A stretch of 64,000 nt of DNA from Candidatus Cloacimonadota bacterium (GCA_018654125.1 JABIME010000102.1:1-64000), one strand, 5' to 3'. Counted from the first letter of the stretch, positions 38,203 to 47,623 are shown. The notes: a model not told the origin generated them from the sequence alone. Translations and numbers: made by a program.

Positions 38203-38865
38203 ATGAAAAAATTATTAGGATTACTATTCGTTCTTATGTTATTTATAACCGGATGTACAGATGATGGGATTTTAAGAATAACCAGTAATTCCAGTGAAGA
38301 TGTATGGTATCAATTAAATTACGGTACAACAACGTGGTTATCATCAGGAACATCTGATTCTCATTCTTGGAACTTGAGTTCAAGTATGTTTGGAGAGGAA
38401 GATAAGAATATAACAGTAACTTATGGTGGGGGAGAATGGTTCTGGTATGATACTTACGAAGTGGATAAAACTATAAAACCCGGTAAAATATCAAATGTTC
38501 AAATTATTGGTGATTGTGGAGAAATTGAAATTGTAAACAATACTTCAGAAACCAGTATTTGGTATGTTTATATATCACCAAGTTCAAGTTCAGATTGGGG
38601 AAATGATCTTTTGGGAACGCTTATATTATACCCTGGATATTATATGTCTTGGATAGCTACAACTGGATATTGGGATATAAAATTTGTAGATGAGAATGGT
38701 TATGATTATACATTCATGAATGAACTGATAAGTCCGGAAACAACTAACACATACACATTTTTAGATAACTTGAATAGATCTTCAGATTCTATAAAAGAGA
38801 AAATGATTAACTCACAGAAATATTCGGATAGATCAGAAGGAAAAGTAAGAAGAAAATTGGACTAA
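38203..38865 (+). CDS. Putative lipoprotein of unknown function
   Basis: 220 residues. The start at ATG 38203 follows GGAGG; the signal MKKLLGLLFVLMLFITGC ends in a lipobox Cys at residue 18. The mature part is rich in Ser, Thr, Trp and Tyr, with two similar stretches (ITSNSSEDVWYQLNYG and IVNNTSETSIWYVYISP), suggesting a duplicated beta-sandwich domain. Outer-membrane or periplasmic anchoring is likely. I do not recognise a family. Confidence 0.72.
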   Translation: MKKLLGLLFVLMLFITGCTDDGILRITSNSSEDVWYQLNYGTTTWLSSGTSDSHSWNLSSSMFGEEDKNITVTYGGGEWFWYDTYEVDKTIKPGKISNVQIIGDCGEIEIVNNTSETSIWYVYISPSSSSDWGNDLLGTLILYPGYYMSWIATTGYWDIKFVDENGYDYTFMNELISPETTNTYTFLDNLNRSSDSIKEKMINSQKYSDRSEGKVRRKLD

Positions 38866-38874
38866 TATACAATA

Positions 38875-38904
38875 AAAAACGGCGGAATTCTCCGCCGTTT
38901 TTTA
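38875..38904. terminator. Bidirectional terminator
   Basis: ACGGCGGA-attc-TCCGCCGT with A-run before and T-run after. It separates the lipoprotein gene from the convergent methyltransferase. Confidence 0.92.
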
Positions 38905-38913
38905 TTCAACTAT

Positions 38914-39621
38914 TTATTTTATTCCAACAACAAATAATGAAGATGCCGAAGCAAAACCATTTGCTTCGATATGTGCTCTAATTTTCTCACCTTCGATTTT
39001 CATTGCTTCTAATTCATCTTTTCCCTCAAGTTGCTTAAGTCCAATATCAATTAGATTTACCCTCTCTTGTATCATCTTTGCATCTTTTGGATCAGGAATT
39101 GGCCAGTAGTAATCTATAACTTCGAAATTAGATAAGTCTAAATTAATAATTATCTCTTTAATTTTACTTTTTGTAAAAGTATCATCATGATATCTTCCTG
39201 AGATAACATCAATTTTTGCAAACCAGTGATGAAGCAGTACATGAGACATTTGAGCCTCAGTTTGATCATCACAATACATCTCATTAACTATGAAATTACC
39301 ACCATCTCGTAAAACACTTTTCATCTCTACTAATATTTTATCCATATTAGAAAGATGATGCAGAGAATTAGATATGCAAACCGTATCAAAAGAGTTATCA
39401 TCAAATGGTAGATCATCTGCATTAGCTTTTACAAAATCTATTTCAATATCTTTAAAGTGTTCCTTAATAAAATCACCCGAACGTTGTTCAATATCATTTG
39501 CTGTTAATTTGCTAAAGCTTTTAAATTCCTTGATTATGTGTATGAATTCCCCTCGTCCGCTACCAATATCAAGAACACTTCCACCATCAATTGTTTTTAA
39601 TTTCTTCTCTAAGTTTTCCAT
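38914..39621 (-). CDS. Class I SAM-dependent methyltransferase
   Basis: 235 residues. Motif I is VLDIGSGRGEF, then DDNSFDTVCISNSLHHL and LRDGGNFIVNEM, as in UbiE/type 11 methyltransferases. The substrate is unknown. It begins just after the TolC gene stop (39623), so the two are probably cotranscribed. The C-terminal half (TKSKIKEIIINLDL, DYYWPIPDPKD) is less familiar. Confidence 0.85.
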   Translation of the reverse strand: MENLEKKLKTIDGGSVLDIGSGRGEFIHIIKEFKSFSKLTANDIEQRSGDFIKEHFKDIEIDFVKANADDLPFDDNSFDTVCISNSLHHLSNMDKILVEMKSVLRDGGNFIVNEMYCDDQTEAQMSHVLLHHWFAKIDVISGRYHDDTFTKSKIKEIIINLDLSNFEVIDYYWPIPDPKDAKMIQERVNLIDIGLKQLEGKDELEAMKIEGEKIRAHIEANGFASASSLFVVGIK

Positions 39622-39622
39622 G

Positions 39623-40858
39623 CTACCATTTTCCTAAAATTTTATTTGATAGGAACAAATTGATCTCTTCCTGTTTTTTTAGTAGATTAAAGTTATTACT
39701 CATATTAGATATTTTCGAATTCTGAAATTCAATTTTAGAGCGATCCAGATCAAGAAGACTAATCATTCCATGTTTGTAATGCTCTTGAGCCATTTGTAAA
39801 TTCTTCTCTGCAAGTTCTAATTTGTCTGCATATAACTTCTGTGATTGTTTAATTGTTTCAAGATCAGAAAGAAGAATTTGTAGATCAAACTCATTGTCTT
39901 TTGCTGTTAATTTAACATCTAGTTCCAGAAGTTTATGATTCCTTTTGGATTGAAGATACTGCTCTCTGGTATCTAATAGATTGAAAATATTGTAGCTTGC
40001 ATTTAGTACAAGAGTGTTTGTACCTCTATAATAAGTTCCAAAATCATAGATATCATCTTGATCTCTGTGATATAATGAATATGATAAAGAAATTGATGGT
40101 AAAAAATTCATAACTTGTTGGAACAACATAGTTTTACTGAGTTTTAAATTTACTTGTTTCTGTTTGAATGCAATATTAGTTTTAAATGTAGCTTCTTCTA
40201 TTGTTACATCAATGTTTGGTGAAGAAAATTCAAATCCTTCATCATCCAAATTTAAATATGAAAAAAGGGATTTTCTAAGTTTATTAAGATTATTTACCGC
40301 TTCATTCACAGCTATTTCATAATCTATAAGAGATATTTTACTTTGTTGTAATTCTAAGGTGGATTTATCTCCAGTTTCAAATTGGATTTTTACCTGTTCA
40401 CTAATCTTCTGCTGCAACACCGAGTTCTCCTTTTGAATCTCTAGGTTTGTTTGTGCTTCCAAAACAGAAAGATATTTAATGAAAACAGTGTAAGCGATAA
40501 GTTTTCTCCTACTTTCTAAAGATAGATCAGCATTTGTTTTATTCAATATGGAAGTTCTCACATCATAATAACTTGGTTCATTTAAGCTGAATCCCTTAGT
40601 TAATAGTAGTGAAGCACTTTCCTCCCAATCTGGATTTGTATCATAATTCTTGGAGCGTGCTGCAGAAATATTAACAGAAGGTAAAACTCTTATCCAACTA
40701 GATCGCAGATCACTTGCAGCATTTAGATTGTTCACCTCTTCCTGTTTTATGTCAAATGAGTTTTCAAGCCCGACCTCTATTAAATCTTCAAGTATATATT
40801 CTTCGGTAAAGATTAAGATTGGTATGAGCAATATTATAATTAATACAATTCGTTTCAT
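39623..40858 (-). CDS. TolC-family outer membrane protein (1)
   Basis: 411 residues with a signal peptide (MKRIVLIIILLIPILIFTEE) and the two OEP repeats with long coiled coils: SGVEN-like LEDLIEVGLENSFDIKQEE at the start and AEKNLQMAQEHYKHGMISLLDLDRSK at the end, the typical TolC repeat ending. It would form the trimeric outer-membrane channel of an efflux or secretion system. A paralogue lies at 45996-47249. No adaptor is adjacent. Confidence 0.87.
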   Translation of the reverse strand: MKRIVLIIILLIPILIFTEEYILEDLIEVGLENSFDIKQEEVNNLNAASDLRSSWIRVLPSVNISAARSKNYDTNPDWEESASLLLTKGFSLNEPSYYDVRTSILNKTNADLSLESRRKLIAYTVFIKYLSVLEAQTNLEIQKENSVLQQKISEQVKIQFETGDKSTLELQQSKISLIDYEIAVNEAVNNLNKLRKSLFSYLNLDDEGFEFSSPNIDVTIEEATFKTNIAFKQKQVNLKLSKTMLFQQVMNFLPSISLSYSLYHRDQDDIYDFGTYYRGTNTLVLNASYNIFNLLDTREQYLQSKRNHKLLELDVKLTAKDNEFDLQILLSDLETIKQSQKLYADKLELAEKNLQMAQEHYKHGMISLLDLDRSKIEFQNSKISNMSNNFNLLKKQEEINLFLSNKILGKW

Positions 40859-41002
40859 TATATCTCCTCAAAATTTATTAGATTAATTATCGGCAAGATT
40901 CATAAGCAGAAGAAAACAGGCAATATTTTTTTTCCTAACCAGAATTACCAATTCAAAATAGTTGTTTATTTATTATTTTAATATAAATTAACAATAATTT
41001 AT

Positions 41003-41030
41003 TTGACTTATATAACTAAATGAATAAATA
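41003..41030 (+). promoter_or_regulatory. Candidate promoter for the ECF sigma operon
   Basis: TTGACT (41003-41008), 16-bp spacer, TAAATA, in a very AT-rich 233-bp divergent region between tolC and the sigma gene. It is weakly supported because AT-rich sequence gives such matches by chance. Confidence 0.3.
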
Positions 41031-41091
41031 AATTGTAACTTAAAATATTGAATTGCGTTACAATATGTAGATTACGGAGAGGGAATTAGTT

Positions 41092-41634
41092 TTGGATAGA
41101 GAAAGAGAAATGATACTCAATGCCAAAAAAGATATCAACCAGTTTGATTATCTTTATAGCAAGTATTATCCAAAGATCAATAGTTTTATATTTCATAGAG
41201 TGAAAGAAGAATCTGTGCGTAACGAGATCGTTTCTAACGTTTTCTTTAAAGCAATGAAGAAATTAGCTATATTCCGATTTTATGATTCACGGAATTGTGG
41301 TTTCTCATCTTGGCTATACCGCATTGCTTTAAGTGAATTAAGTCAATACTTTTACGAGAGGAAACGTGAGAAGAGAATTCAAGACAATTTTGAATGGAAT
41401 TTACCGATTGGTAAAACTATTGAAATTGAATTTTCTATAGTTGAGAAATTCATGGAAGAGCTTAAACGAGATGAGCAGAATCTGATCTCTTTGCGGTTTT
41501 ATGAAAAACTAAGTTATGCAGAAATTGGTGAAATATTAAAGAAAAAAGAAGGTGCTGTGAAGGTTCAAACACACCGACTTCTAAAGAAATTACGAGAAAG
41601 AATTGAGAAGGAGATCGATCATGAAAGATCTTGA
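41092..41634 (+). CDS. ECF-type RNA polymerase sigma factor
   Basis: 180 residues from a TTG about ten bases after GGAGAGGG; an ATG six codons in (41110) is an alternative. Region 2 is seen in DQFDYLYSKYYPKINSFIF and RNCGFSSWLYRIALSELSQY, region 4 in LISLRFYEKLSYAEIGEILKKKEGAVKVQTHRLLKKL. It directs transcription of an envelope or stress regulon. Its end overlaps the next gene by 14 bases, the usual sigma/anti-sigma coupling. Confidence 0.88.
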   Translation: MDREREMILNAKKDINQFDYLYSKYYPKINSFIFHRVKEESVRNEIVSNVFFKAMKKLAIFRFYDSRNCGFSSWLYRIALSELSQYFYERKREKRIQDNFEWNLPIGKTIEIEFSIVEKFMEELKRDEQNLISLRFYEKLSYAEIGEILKKKEGAVKVQTHRLLKKLRERIEKEIDHERS

Positions 41635-42130
41635 GAATAAATTATTATCTATGAGCGTTCCAAAAATTGAGAATGACCAATTTGAACAGGTTTTAAGAAA
41701 TAAGCTAGTTAATAAGTATCACAGTAGAGAGACAGAATATGTAAAAAAATTCCGTTATTCAGTCGCTTTTGCAAGCATTTTGTTTGTAGTATTAATATCT
41801 GTCATCATCTTCCCAGAAATTGGTATTAGGGCAAATGAAGTCGCTTTTAAAAAAGAAGCTGAACAATTAATTGAAAATGCAAATGGGAACAGAAATGCAA
41901 ATTATTCGGATGATGAATTTTTCGAAAATTTTGCTGAGAATAACGATAAATTCCATTATACATCTATTTACAATCCAAATTTAAAGAACAGGATCGATCC
42001 AGAAGAATATAGAGAAGATAAGACTTACATAATTCGGAAATATGTATCCCGGGATTCACAAGCTGTAATGATAATTTCTGAATTTGATAAGCCTGAGAGA
42101 AAAAAACAACTGCGTGAAGTCAGCTTTTAA
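41621..42130 (+). CDS. Putative single-pass membrane anti-sigma factor
   Basis: 169 residues from the ATG at 41621 inside the sigma gene. A soluble N-terminal part of about 48 residues (MKDLENKLLSMSVPKIENDQ) precedes one membrane helix (FAS-ILFVVLISVIIF) and a periplasmic acidic domain. No zinc HxxxCxxC motif is seen. Position and topology suggest it holds the ECF sigma factor; the family is not recognised. Confidence 0.68.
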   Translation: MKDLENKLLSMSVPKIENDQFEQVLRNKLVNKYHSRETEYVKKFRYSVAFASILFVVLISVIIFPEIGIRANEVAFKKEAEQLIENANGNRNANYSDDEFFENFAENNDKFHYTSIYNPNLKNRIDPEEYREDKTYIIRKYVSRDSQAVMIISEFDKPERKKQLREVSF

Positions 42131-42174
42131 GTGAAATAATTAATTTTAAATATTGAAGGTTTCTTGGAGGAAAA

Positions 42175-43440
42175 ATGAAAAAAATATTAGTGATTGTATT
42201 AATAGGTATGATGCTAATCAGTATTCCACTTTTTGCAAAATCAAAGGTAAGAATGGGAGTTGTATTAGGTGAGAAAACAAATGAGCAGTATGGTATTCTA
42301 ATAAAAAAAGTAACAAAAGAGAGTCCTGCAGAAAAAGCTGGTTTAATAGCAAAAGACTTGCTCTTGGAAATTGATGGAGATAAGGTTTATACTATCGATC
42401 AACTAACTAAGATGTTATCATATTTTGAGCCAGAGCAGAAGATAAAAATTACTTACAAGAGAGGTGAAAAAACTGATACTTGCAATTTAATATTGGAAGA
42501 ACGTAAAGTACCGGAAATTCCTAAAAGAACATATATGGGGGTTTTCTTAAAGGATCTAAATGATAAAGTAAAACAGAAATTAAAACTTAAAGAAGATCAT
42601 GGGATAATGATTAGCGAAGTTGTGGAAGATTCTCCCGCTGATAAAGCAGGATTAAAAGGTAAAGACATTCTTCTAAAATTTGCTAAAGAGAAGATCTATA
42701 CTACAAAACAATTATTAAAAATGTTGAAAAACTTTAAGCCCGATGATGAAATAGCTCTAGAAATTTTCAGGGGTAAGAAAACTAAAAAACTCAAGATGAT
42801 CTTAGGAGAAAAGGAAGATAAAGTTTACTATTCAGGAATTAATACTTCACATAATATTTTTAATATACCTGAGAATGTTCTATTTTATCAATATGATCTT
42901 CCCGATCATAATAAATGGATTGGTGTAAGATTAAATATAAAGACAGATAAAACTGAGAAAGATGGAAAGAAAATTATAACTAAAGAGAAGAAGATAACAG
43001 AAGTTATAAAAGGAACACCAGCAGAAAAAGCAGGACTACAAAAAGGCGATATTATCATTGCTGTAGAAAGTGATGAAGATTTAGATATTGGAGAAGCTCT
43101 TGAAGACAAAAAGGCTGGAGATGAGATTACCTTAACTATAGAAAGAGATGGAAAAGTACAGGATATTGTTGTTGGAATTGATAAGCGAAAAAGTACTAAA
43201 ACTGATGAGAATGTAAAAGTTACAATTGATGATGGAGAAATAAAAATCTTAGTAAATGGTGTAGAAAAAAGCTTAGGTGATCTTGAATACCTTCGTGAAG
43301 GGTTAGATGAAATAGAGATTATCAATGACATTAAATTAGATGCACTTGATGATGTTTATGAAGAATTGGAGAAAGTAAAAGAAGAGCTGGAAGATATAGA
43401 TATAAACATAGAAATATCTGATACAGAAAGTGAACTCTAA
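42175..43440 (+). CDS. Exported protein with three PDZ domains
   Basis: 421 residues with a signal peptide (MKKILVIVLIGMMLISIPLFA). Three PDZ domains show the ligand-groove pattern: VTKESPAEKAGLIAKDLLLE, VVEDSPADKAGLKGKDILLK and VIKGTPAEKAGLQKGDIIIA. A Lys/Asp/Glu-rich C-terminal tail follows. No protease catalytic triad is present, so it is a scaffold or sensor, not a DegP-type protease. Being third in the sigma/anti-sigma operon, it may sense unfolded envelope proteins and pass the signal to the anti-sigma factor. Confidence 0.82.
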   Translation: MKKILVIVLIGMMLISIPLFAKSKVRMGVVLGEKTNEQYGILIKKVTKESPAEKAGLIAKDLLLEIDGDKVYTIDQLTKMLSYFEPEQKIKITYKRGEKTDTCNLILEERKVPEIPKRTYMGVFLKDLNDKVKQKLKLKEDHGIMISEVVEDSPADKAGLKGKDILLKFAKEKIYTTKQLLKMLKNFKPDDEIALEIFRGKKTKKLKMILGEKEDKVYYSGINTSHNIFNIPENVLFYQYDLPDHNKWIGVRLNIKTDKTEKDGKKIITKEKKITEVIKGTPAEKAGLQKGDIIIAVESDEDLDIGEALEDKKAGDEITLTIERDGKVQDIVVGIDKRKSTKTDENVKVTIDDGEIKILVNGVEKSLGDLEYLREGLDEIEIINDIKLDALDDVYEELEKVKEELEDIDINIEISDTESEL

Positions 43441-43468
43441 TATCCTCCCTAAAGGTTATTAGCAAAAA

Positions 43469-43502
43469 ATAAAGACCCTTGAATATTTAAGGGTCTTTAT
43501 TT
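43469..43502. terminator. Bidirectional terminator
   Basis: AATAAAGACCCTT, loop GAATATTT, AAGGGTCTTTATT. It separates the PDZ gene from the convergent AMMECR1 gene. Confidence 0.88.
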
Positions 43503-43517
43503 TATTTAGAAGAGTTT

Positions 43518-44060
43518 TTATTCACTAAATTTTTCAATTTGATATATGTAGATCTCGCAATTGGAATCTTTATAAGCATCTGGTGGTAATCCTGCTTTAG
43601 AAGAGCATAAACTTTGTAGGAAGGTATCTCGATCCCATCCTGTATCAGTTGCTACTCGTGGTAAATAGACTCCACTATGGTATCCCTGTTTTATCCAAAC
43701 ACCATCAATTCCCATACGGATTTTTTTATAATCAGAAATTTTTTTCATTGGTGACAATACGGAGATCTCGATTTTAATATTATCAAGATCATTTCTTTTA
43801 ATATTTTGAAAACGAGGGTCTTCAAATGCGGAAGCAGTAGCCATCTCGATTACAGCTTTATAAAGTTGCATACGTGCATGCATATGCCCAATACAACCAC
43901 GTAAATTACCATCTTTATGTAAAGTTACAAAGACTGCTTGTTCTTCCAATAAAATTGAATCAACGAGTTCTTTAATTATTAATAGTTTTTTATTCTCTAA
44001 ATAGTATTCTATACTTCTTCTTGCAATATCTAATAATTTTGATTTGTTACTATCGGTCAT
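43518..44060 (-). CDS. AMMECR1-domain protein (AmmeMemoRadiSam system protein A)
   Basis: 180 residues, the standalone AMMECR1 length. LRGCIGHMHARMQLYKAVIE, ASAFEDPRFQNIKRNDL and IEISVLSPMKKI are characteristic; GVWIKQGYHSGVYLPRVA follows. Its biochemical role is unknown; it commonly partners a MEMO protein and a radical SAM enzyme, neither of which is in the window. It overlaps the next upstream gene by four bases. Confidence 0.9.
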   Translation of the reverse strand: MTDSNKSKLLDIARRSIEYYLENKKLLIIKELVDSILLEEQAVFVTLHKDGNLRGCIGHMHARMQLYKAVIEMATASAFEDPRFQNIKRNDLDNIKIEISVLSPMKKISDYKKIRMGIDGVWIKQGYHSGVYLPRVATDTGWDRDTFLQSLCSSKAGLPPDAYKDSNCEIYIYQIEKFSE

Positions 44061-44386
44061 AACTCTTGATTTTCTCTACCCTTTCTGCTGTGTATCAATA
44101 TCTTTCGCATAACAGATGCATATTGTCTACGCTCTTTGATCCTGATGTCTCCAACAATAAAAATACTCAATAATAGTATGCCAATAACATATCCTGGCAA
44201 AAGTAACCATAAAGATTGTAGATTACTTAAATTCATTATAGTTTTATATGCAATATATAATGTTACCAACATTCCTGCTGCTAAAAATATATTATTTACG
44301 ATTACTTCAAAAGATGCCTTTTTTTGATCCCACTTTAACATTTTACGCATAAAATCTTTTTCTTTTTTATTTAATGGAACAGCCAT
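44057..44386 (-). CDS. Small two-helix membrane protein, unknown
   Basis: 109 residues. Two hydrophobic helices (about 28-48 and 58-80) are flanked by basic ends (NKKEKDFMRKMLKWDQKK and RKILIHSRKGRENQ). It is tightly linked to AMMECR1 downstream and 25 bp from tetR upstream, so all three may be one transcript. Family not recognised. Confidence 0.65.
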   Translation of the reverse strand: MAVPLNKKEKDFMRKMLKWDQKKASFEVIVNNIFLAAGMLVTLYIAYKTIMNLSNLQSLWLLLPGYVIGILLLSIFIVGDIRIKERRQYASVMRKILIHSRKGRENQEL

Positions 44387-44411
44387 AAATATCTCCTTAT
44401 AATTTTCTTTG

Positions 44412-45020
44412 CTACTTGAACCGAATTCCCCAACGGATTATATCAACAATTTTAACTTTCATCTCCTCTAATGAAAATGATTGATTCTTTGTAGACCATT
44501 CTGTTAGTAAAAAGTCAATGGTTCCAAATATTATTACCGTTAAAGCCCTTGGGTCAACAGCTCTGATGCTACCCTCTTTAATTGCATCAATAACCAGTTT
44601 TTCTATATACGAGATGTATTCCTTTAAGGGATTGTATGACGGATACAGCTCATAAAAATCTGGGCTTTGTCTCAATTCTATTGCTAAAAATCTGGCAATA
44701 GCAGGTTGCTTGGTGAAAACATCAACATGAAGATCAATGAATTTTGAGAAACGATGAAGAGCTGTCTTTTCTTGCAAAATACTGCTTTTCATCTCAGTTA
44801 AAATGTTTTCTATTAGTTCATCAAATGCAGAAACAAGAAGATTTTCCTTATTATTAAAATAGAGGTAAATAGTACCATCTGCAACATTAGCTAATGTTGC
44901 TATGTGTGATATTTTAGCTTTATGAAAACCTTTATGAGAAAACACTTCTATTGCCGCTTCTATGATAGCTTTTCTTTTTGATAATTGCTTATCAGATAGA
45001 GCATTCTTGCTTTTACCCAT
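44412..45020 (-). CDS. TetR-family transcriptional regulator (FadR/YsiA-like)
   Basis: 202 residues. The N-terminal helix-turn-helix RKAIIEAAIEVFSHKGFHKA followed by ATLANVADGTIYLYFNNKEN closely resembles the Bacillus YsiA/FadR type that senses long-chain acyl-CoA; the C-terminal ligand domain is generic. Two palindromes lie immediately upstream and make autorepression likely. No fatty-acid degradation genes are visible here. Confidence 0.85.
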   Translation of the reverse strand: MGKSKNALSDKQLSKRKAIIEAAIEVFSHKGFHKAKISHIATLANVADGTIYLYFNNKENLLVSAFDELIENILTEMKSSILQEKTALHRFSKFIDLHVDVFTKQPAIARFLAIELRQSPDFYELYPSYNPLKEYISYIEKLVIDAIKEGSIRAVDPRALTVIIFGTIDFLLTEWSTKNQSFSLEEMKVKIVDIIRWGIRFK

Positions 45021-45062
45021 AACTTTTCCTTTGCATTATTAATGATATAGTCTGAAACAAGA

Positions 45063-45109
45063 ATTGAATAGATATTCAATATGTCAAATTGTTTATGAAT
45101 TTAATTCAT
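45063..45109. promoter_or_regulatory. Two palindromic operators upstream of the TetR gene
   Basis: ATTGAATA-ga-TATTCAAT (45063-45080) and ATGAATT-t-AATTCAT (45095-45109) are perfect inverted repeats sharing the half-site TGAAT/ATTCA. They lie 43-89 bp ahead of the TetR start. The half-sites resemble TGAAT...ATTCA boxes bound by FadR/YsiA-type TetR proteins. Confidence 0.6.
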
Positions 45110-45129
45110 TTTGTTGTTTTTTTAAGATG

Positions 45130-45903
45130 CTATAAGTGAGCTGTACTAAGAATATTTAATATTTCTTTGTGAATTTTAGAATTTGAAGCTACTATTGTGT
45201 CATTAGAATAGTGCCAGTTATTCGATTCAAATTGAGATATTTTCCCACTTGCCTCAGATAATATTAAACTACCTGCTGCCATATCCCAAGGTTTTAGTTT
45301 TCTTTCAAAAAAGCCATCTAGCCTGCCACATGCCACATAGCAAAGATCTATTGCAGCAGCCCCATCTCTTCGCACACCCTGACACCTTTTTGTGAAAGCC
45401 AGATATTCACGAATGTAGAAGTTTGCATTTTGCCAGCGGTCATATGGAAATCCTGTTGCAATTAGTGAATCAGAAATACTATTTTGATTTGAAACTGAGA
45501 TCTTATCATAATTTAAGAATGCACCTTTCTCTTTTTCTGCATAAAAAAGCTCATTTAATATGGGATTATAAACAACTCCAAATTTAATAATATCATTTTC
45601 TTCAACGCCAATTGACACTGCACAAAATGGGTATCTGTGAGAAAAATTTGTTGTGCCATCTAGTGGGTCAATAATCCATTTTCTATTTGCACCTTCATTT
45701 ATGATCTCCCTTTCTTCCGAAAGGATTGCATCCAGAGGATAATGCTTGTTAATTTGTGTAATAATAAACTGCTCACATTGCAGGTCCGTTTCAGTAACCA
45801 GATCAATATCACCTTTATGTTTAATATTCGTATTTGGATTCTTATAAGCTTTTCTAATGATCTCACCTGTTTCTAAAGCAAGTTTAATAATGAAGTCTAA
45901 CAT
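45130..45903 (-). CDS. suhB: Inositol monophosphatase family phosphatase
   Basis: 257 residues from the ATG at 45903 after GGAGAAG. Metal and phosphate motifs are complete: LSEEREI (ILSEE), WIIDPLDGTTNFSHRYPFCAVSIG, and the C-terminal LKPWDMAAGSLILSEASGK. It hydrolyses inositol-1-phosphate or related phosphates; SuhB in Escherichia coli also acts in rRNA transcription. The gene symbol is by family only; it stands alone between tetR and the second tolC. Confidence 0.87.
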   Translation of the reverse strand: MLDFIIKLALETGEIIRKAYKNPNTNIKHKGDIDLVTETDLQCEQFIITQINKHYPLDAILSEEREIINEGANRKWIIDPLDGTTNFSHRYPFCAVSIGVEENDIIKFGVVYNPILNELFYAEKEKGAFLNYDKISVSNQNSISDSLIATGFPYDRWQNANFYIREYLAFTKRCQGVRRDGAAAIDLCYVACGRLDGFFERKLKPWDMAAGSLILSEASGKISQFESNNWHYSNDTIVASNSKIHKEILNILSTAHL

Positions 45904-45995
45904 TATCTTCTCCAAATATATTATAGTTTTATTAAAATTTAGCCTTCTGAAGTAAACAGAAGGCTATTATTTAACTAATAAAAACTAATGCCACG

Positions 45996-47249
45996 TTACC
46001 ACTTACCCAATATCAAGTTAGATAGTAATAGATTTATCGCTTCCTGTTTTTTCATAAGACGATAATTATTTTGAATGCGAGCAAGTTGAGTATTTTGAAA
46101 ATCAATTTTAGATCTATCCAGATCTAACAAACTTATCATTCCTAAACGAAAATGCTCTTGGGCCATGTTCAGATTTTCCTCAGCTAATTTTAATTTGCTC
46201 TCATAAAGCTCAAATGATCTTTTCAATGTTGTCAGGTCGTTTTGTAAATTTGTAAGTTGAAGGCCATAATCCTTTTTACTTTTCACATAATCAAGTTTTT
46301 TAATTTTAAGGTTGCGTTTGCTGCGGATTATTCGCTCAAAATTATCCATTAAACCGAATATGTTCCAACTTGCACTAATGCTTAATGCTTGTGAATCACG
46401 AGAGTATTCTGAGAACTCATTAACGTCACCGTTATCGGAATGAGCAAAGCTATAATCAATCGAGATGGTTGGTAACAGATTCATGGTAGTTTGGAAATGT
46501 AACAATTTATTGATCTTTAATGAGTTAAGTTTTTGATTTAACAGATTATTTGAAGTGAATTCGGATGTAGTTGATATTGAGCTGAAGTCAGGAACAACGA
46601 ACTCAAAAGCAGCGTCATCAATGTTAAGATATGAGAATAGATCTTTTCTAGATTTAGATAGCAAATTAGCAGCTTCATTTACAGCGATCTCGTAATCTAT
46701 GAGAGATACTTCACTTTGCTTTAGCTCAAGAAGCGATTTATTTCCTGTTTCATATTGTACTTTTATCTGTTGCTGTATTTTATTCTGCAACTTCAAATTC
46801 TTCTGTTGGATTTCCAATGTTTCCTGAAGTTCCAATACGCCAAGATAACTTGCAAAAACATAGTAAGCAATTTGTTTTCTGGTTTCATCAAGTGAGCTTT
46901 TGGCATTCTTCATTCCGTAGATAGAAGTGTGAACATTGTAAAGAGATGGATCGTTCAGGAAAAAACTTTTAGATAATGTAAGATATCCACTTTTGCTCCA
47001 ATCTGTTTCATTTGGTTCGATTATCTGATCGTAATATTTTGTTTTCCCTACACCTGCTGTTAAAGAAGGCAAGATACCATAAACACTACTTCTAAACTCG
47101 CTTGAAGAGTTTTTCTTATTAGCTATCTCCTGTTGGATATCGTAAGAGCTTTCTAACCCAATATTAATTAATTCTTCTAGCGTATATTGCTCTGCAATGC
47201 ACAACAACGGAAGAATCATCAGTATAGTTATCGAAATTAATTTTTTCAT
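45996..47249 (-). CDS. TolC-family outer membrane protein (2)
   Basis: 417 residues, a paralogue of the protein at 39623-40858 over its full length, with identical architecture: signal peptide, LEELINIGLESSYDIQQE and AEENLNMAQEHFRLGMISLLDLDRSK. It lies downstream of the FtsX-type permease array with a small ORF between, which suggests it is the outer-membrane exit of a MacB-type system. No periplasmic adaptor gene is seen. Confidence 0.88.
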   Translation of the reverse strand: MKKLISITILMILPLLCIAEQYTLEELINIGLESSYDIQQEIANKKNSSSEFRSSVYGILPSLTAGVGKTKYYDQIIEPNETDWSKSGYLTLSKSFFLNDPSLYNVHTSIYGMKNAKSSLDETRKQIAYYVFASYLGVLELQETLEIQQKNLKLQNKIQQQIKVQYETGNKSLLELKQSEVSLIDYEIAVNEAANLLSKSRKDLFSYLNIDDAAFEFVVPDFSSISTTSEFTSNNLLNQKLNSLKINKLLHFQTTMNLLPTISIDYSFAHSDNGDVNEFSEYSRDSQALSISASWNIFGLMDNFERIIRSKRNLKIKKLDYVKSKKDYGLQLTNLQNDLTTLKRSFELYESKLKLAEENLNMAQEHFRLGMISLLDLDRSKIDFQNTQLARIQNNYRLMKKQEAINLLLSNLILGKW

Positions 47250-47293
47250 TATTTCTCCTTCATCGTAATATTCTCAAGAATCAATTATCTCTT

Positions 47294-47560
47294 TTATTTT
47301 GCAACTGATTTTTTTTTGAACATAAGTGATATTTTTTCTTCATCTGGTGAACCTATTTGGATCAGCTCCCAGTTTTTGTCGTAATCATCAATAGCATGTC
47401 TGATAACTGTAACTTTCTCCTCAGAAGATGGTTCTGAACCTTGCCAGTGAACTATCTCAACACGATATTTAAGTGTTCTCTTCTTTCCATTGATCCTTAC
47501 ATCAATTTCTAAATTTTGTTCTGCTTCCAATGTTGGAATGGATAATACAACTTCTCTCAT
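47294..47560 (-). CDS. Small soluble protein of unknown function
   Basis: 88 residues, not recognised. Starts MREVVLSIPTLEAEQNLEID and has a positively and negatively mixed beta-rich look with no signal peptide or membrane segment. AGGGAG lies before the ATG. It lies between the last permease and tolC, 44-64 bp from each, probably cotranscribed. A cytosolic accessory role is a guess. Confidence 0.62.
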   Translation of the reverse strand: MREVVLSIPTLEAEQNLEIDVRINGKKRTLKYRVEIVHWQGSEPSSEEKVTVIRHAIDDYDKNWELIQIGSPDEEKISLMFKKKSVAK

Positions 47561-47623
47561 TTTAATCTCCCTTTGATTATATTTTTCCCTAAATTATTAC
47601 ACTCATAATATAACTTTGAGTTT

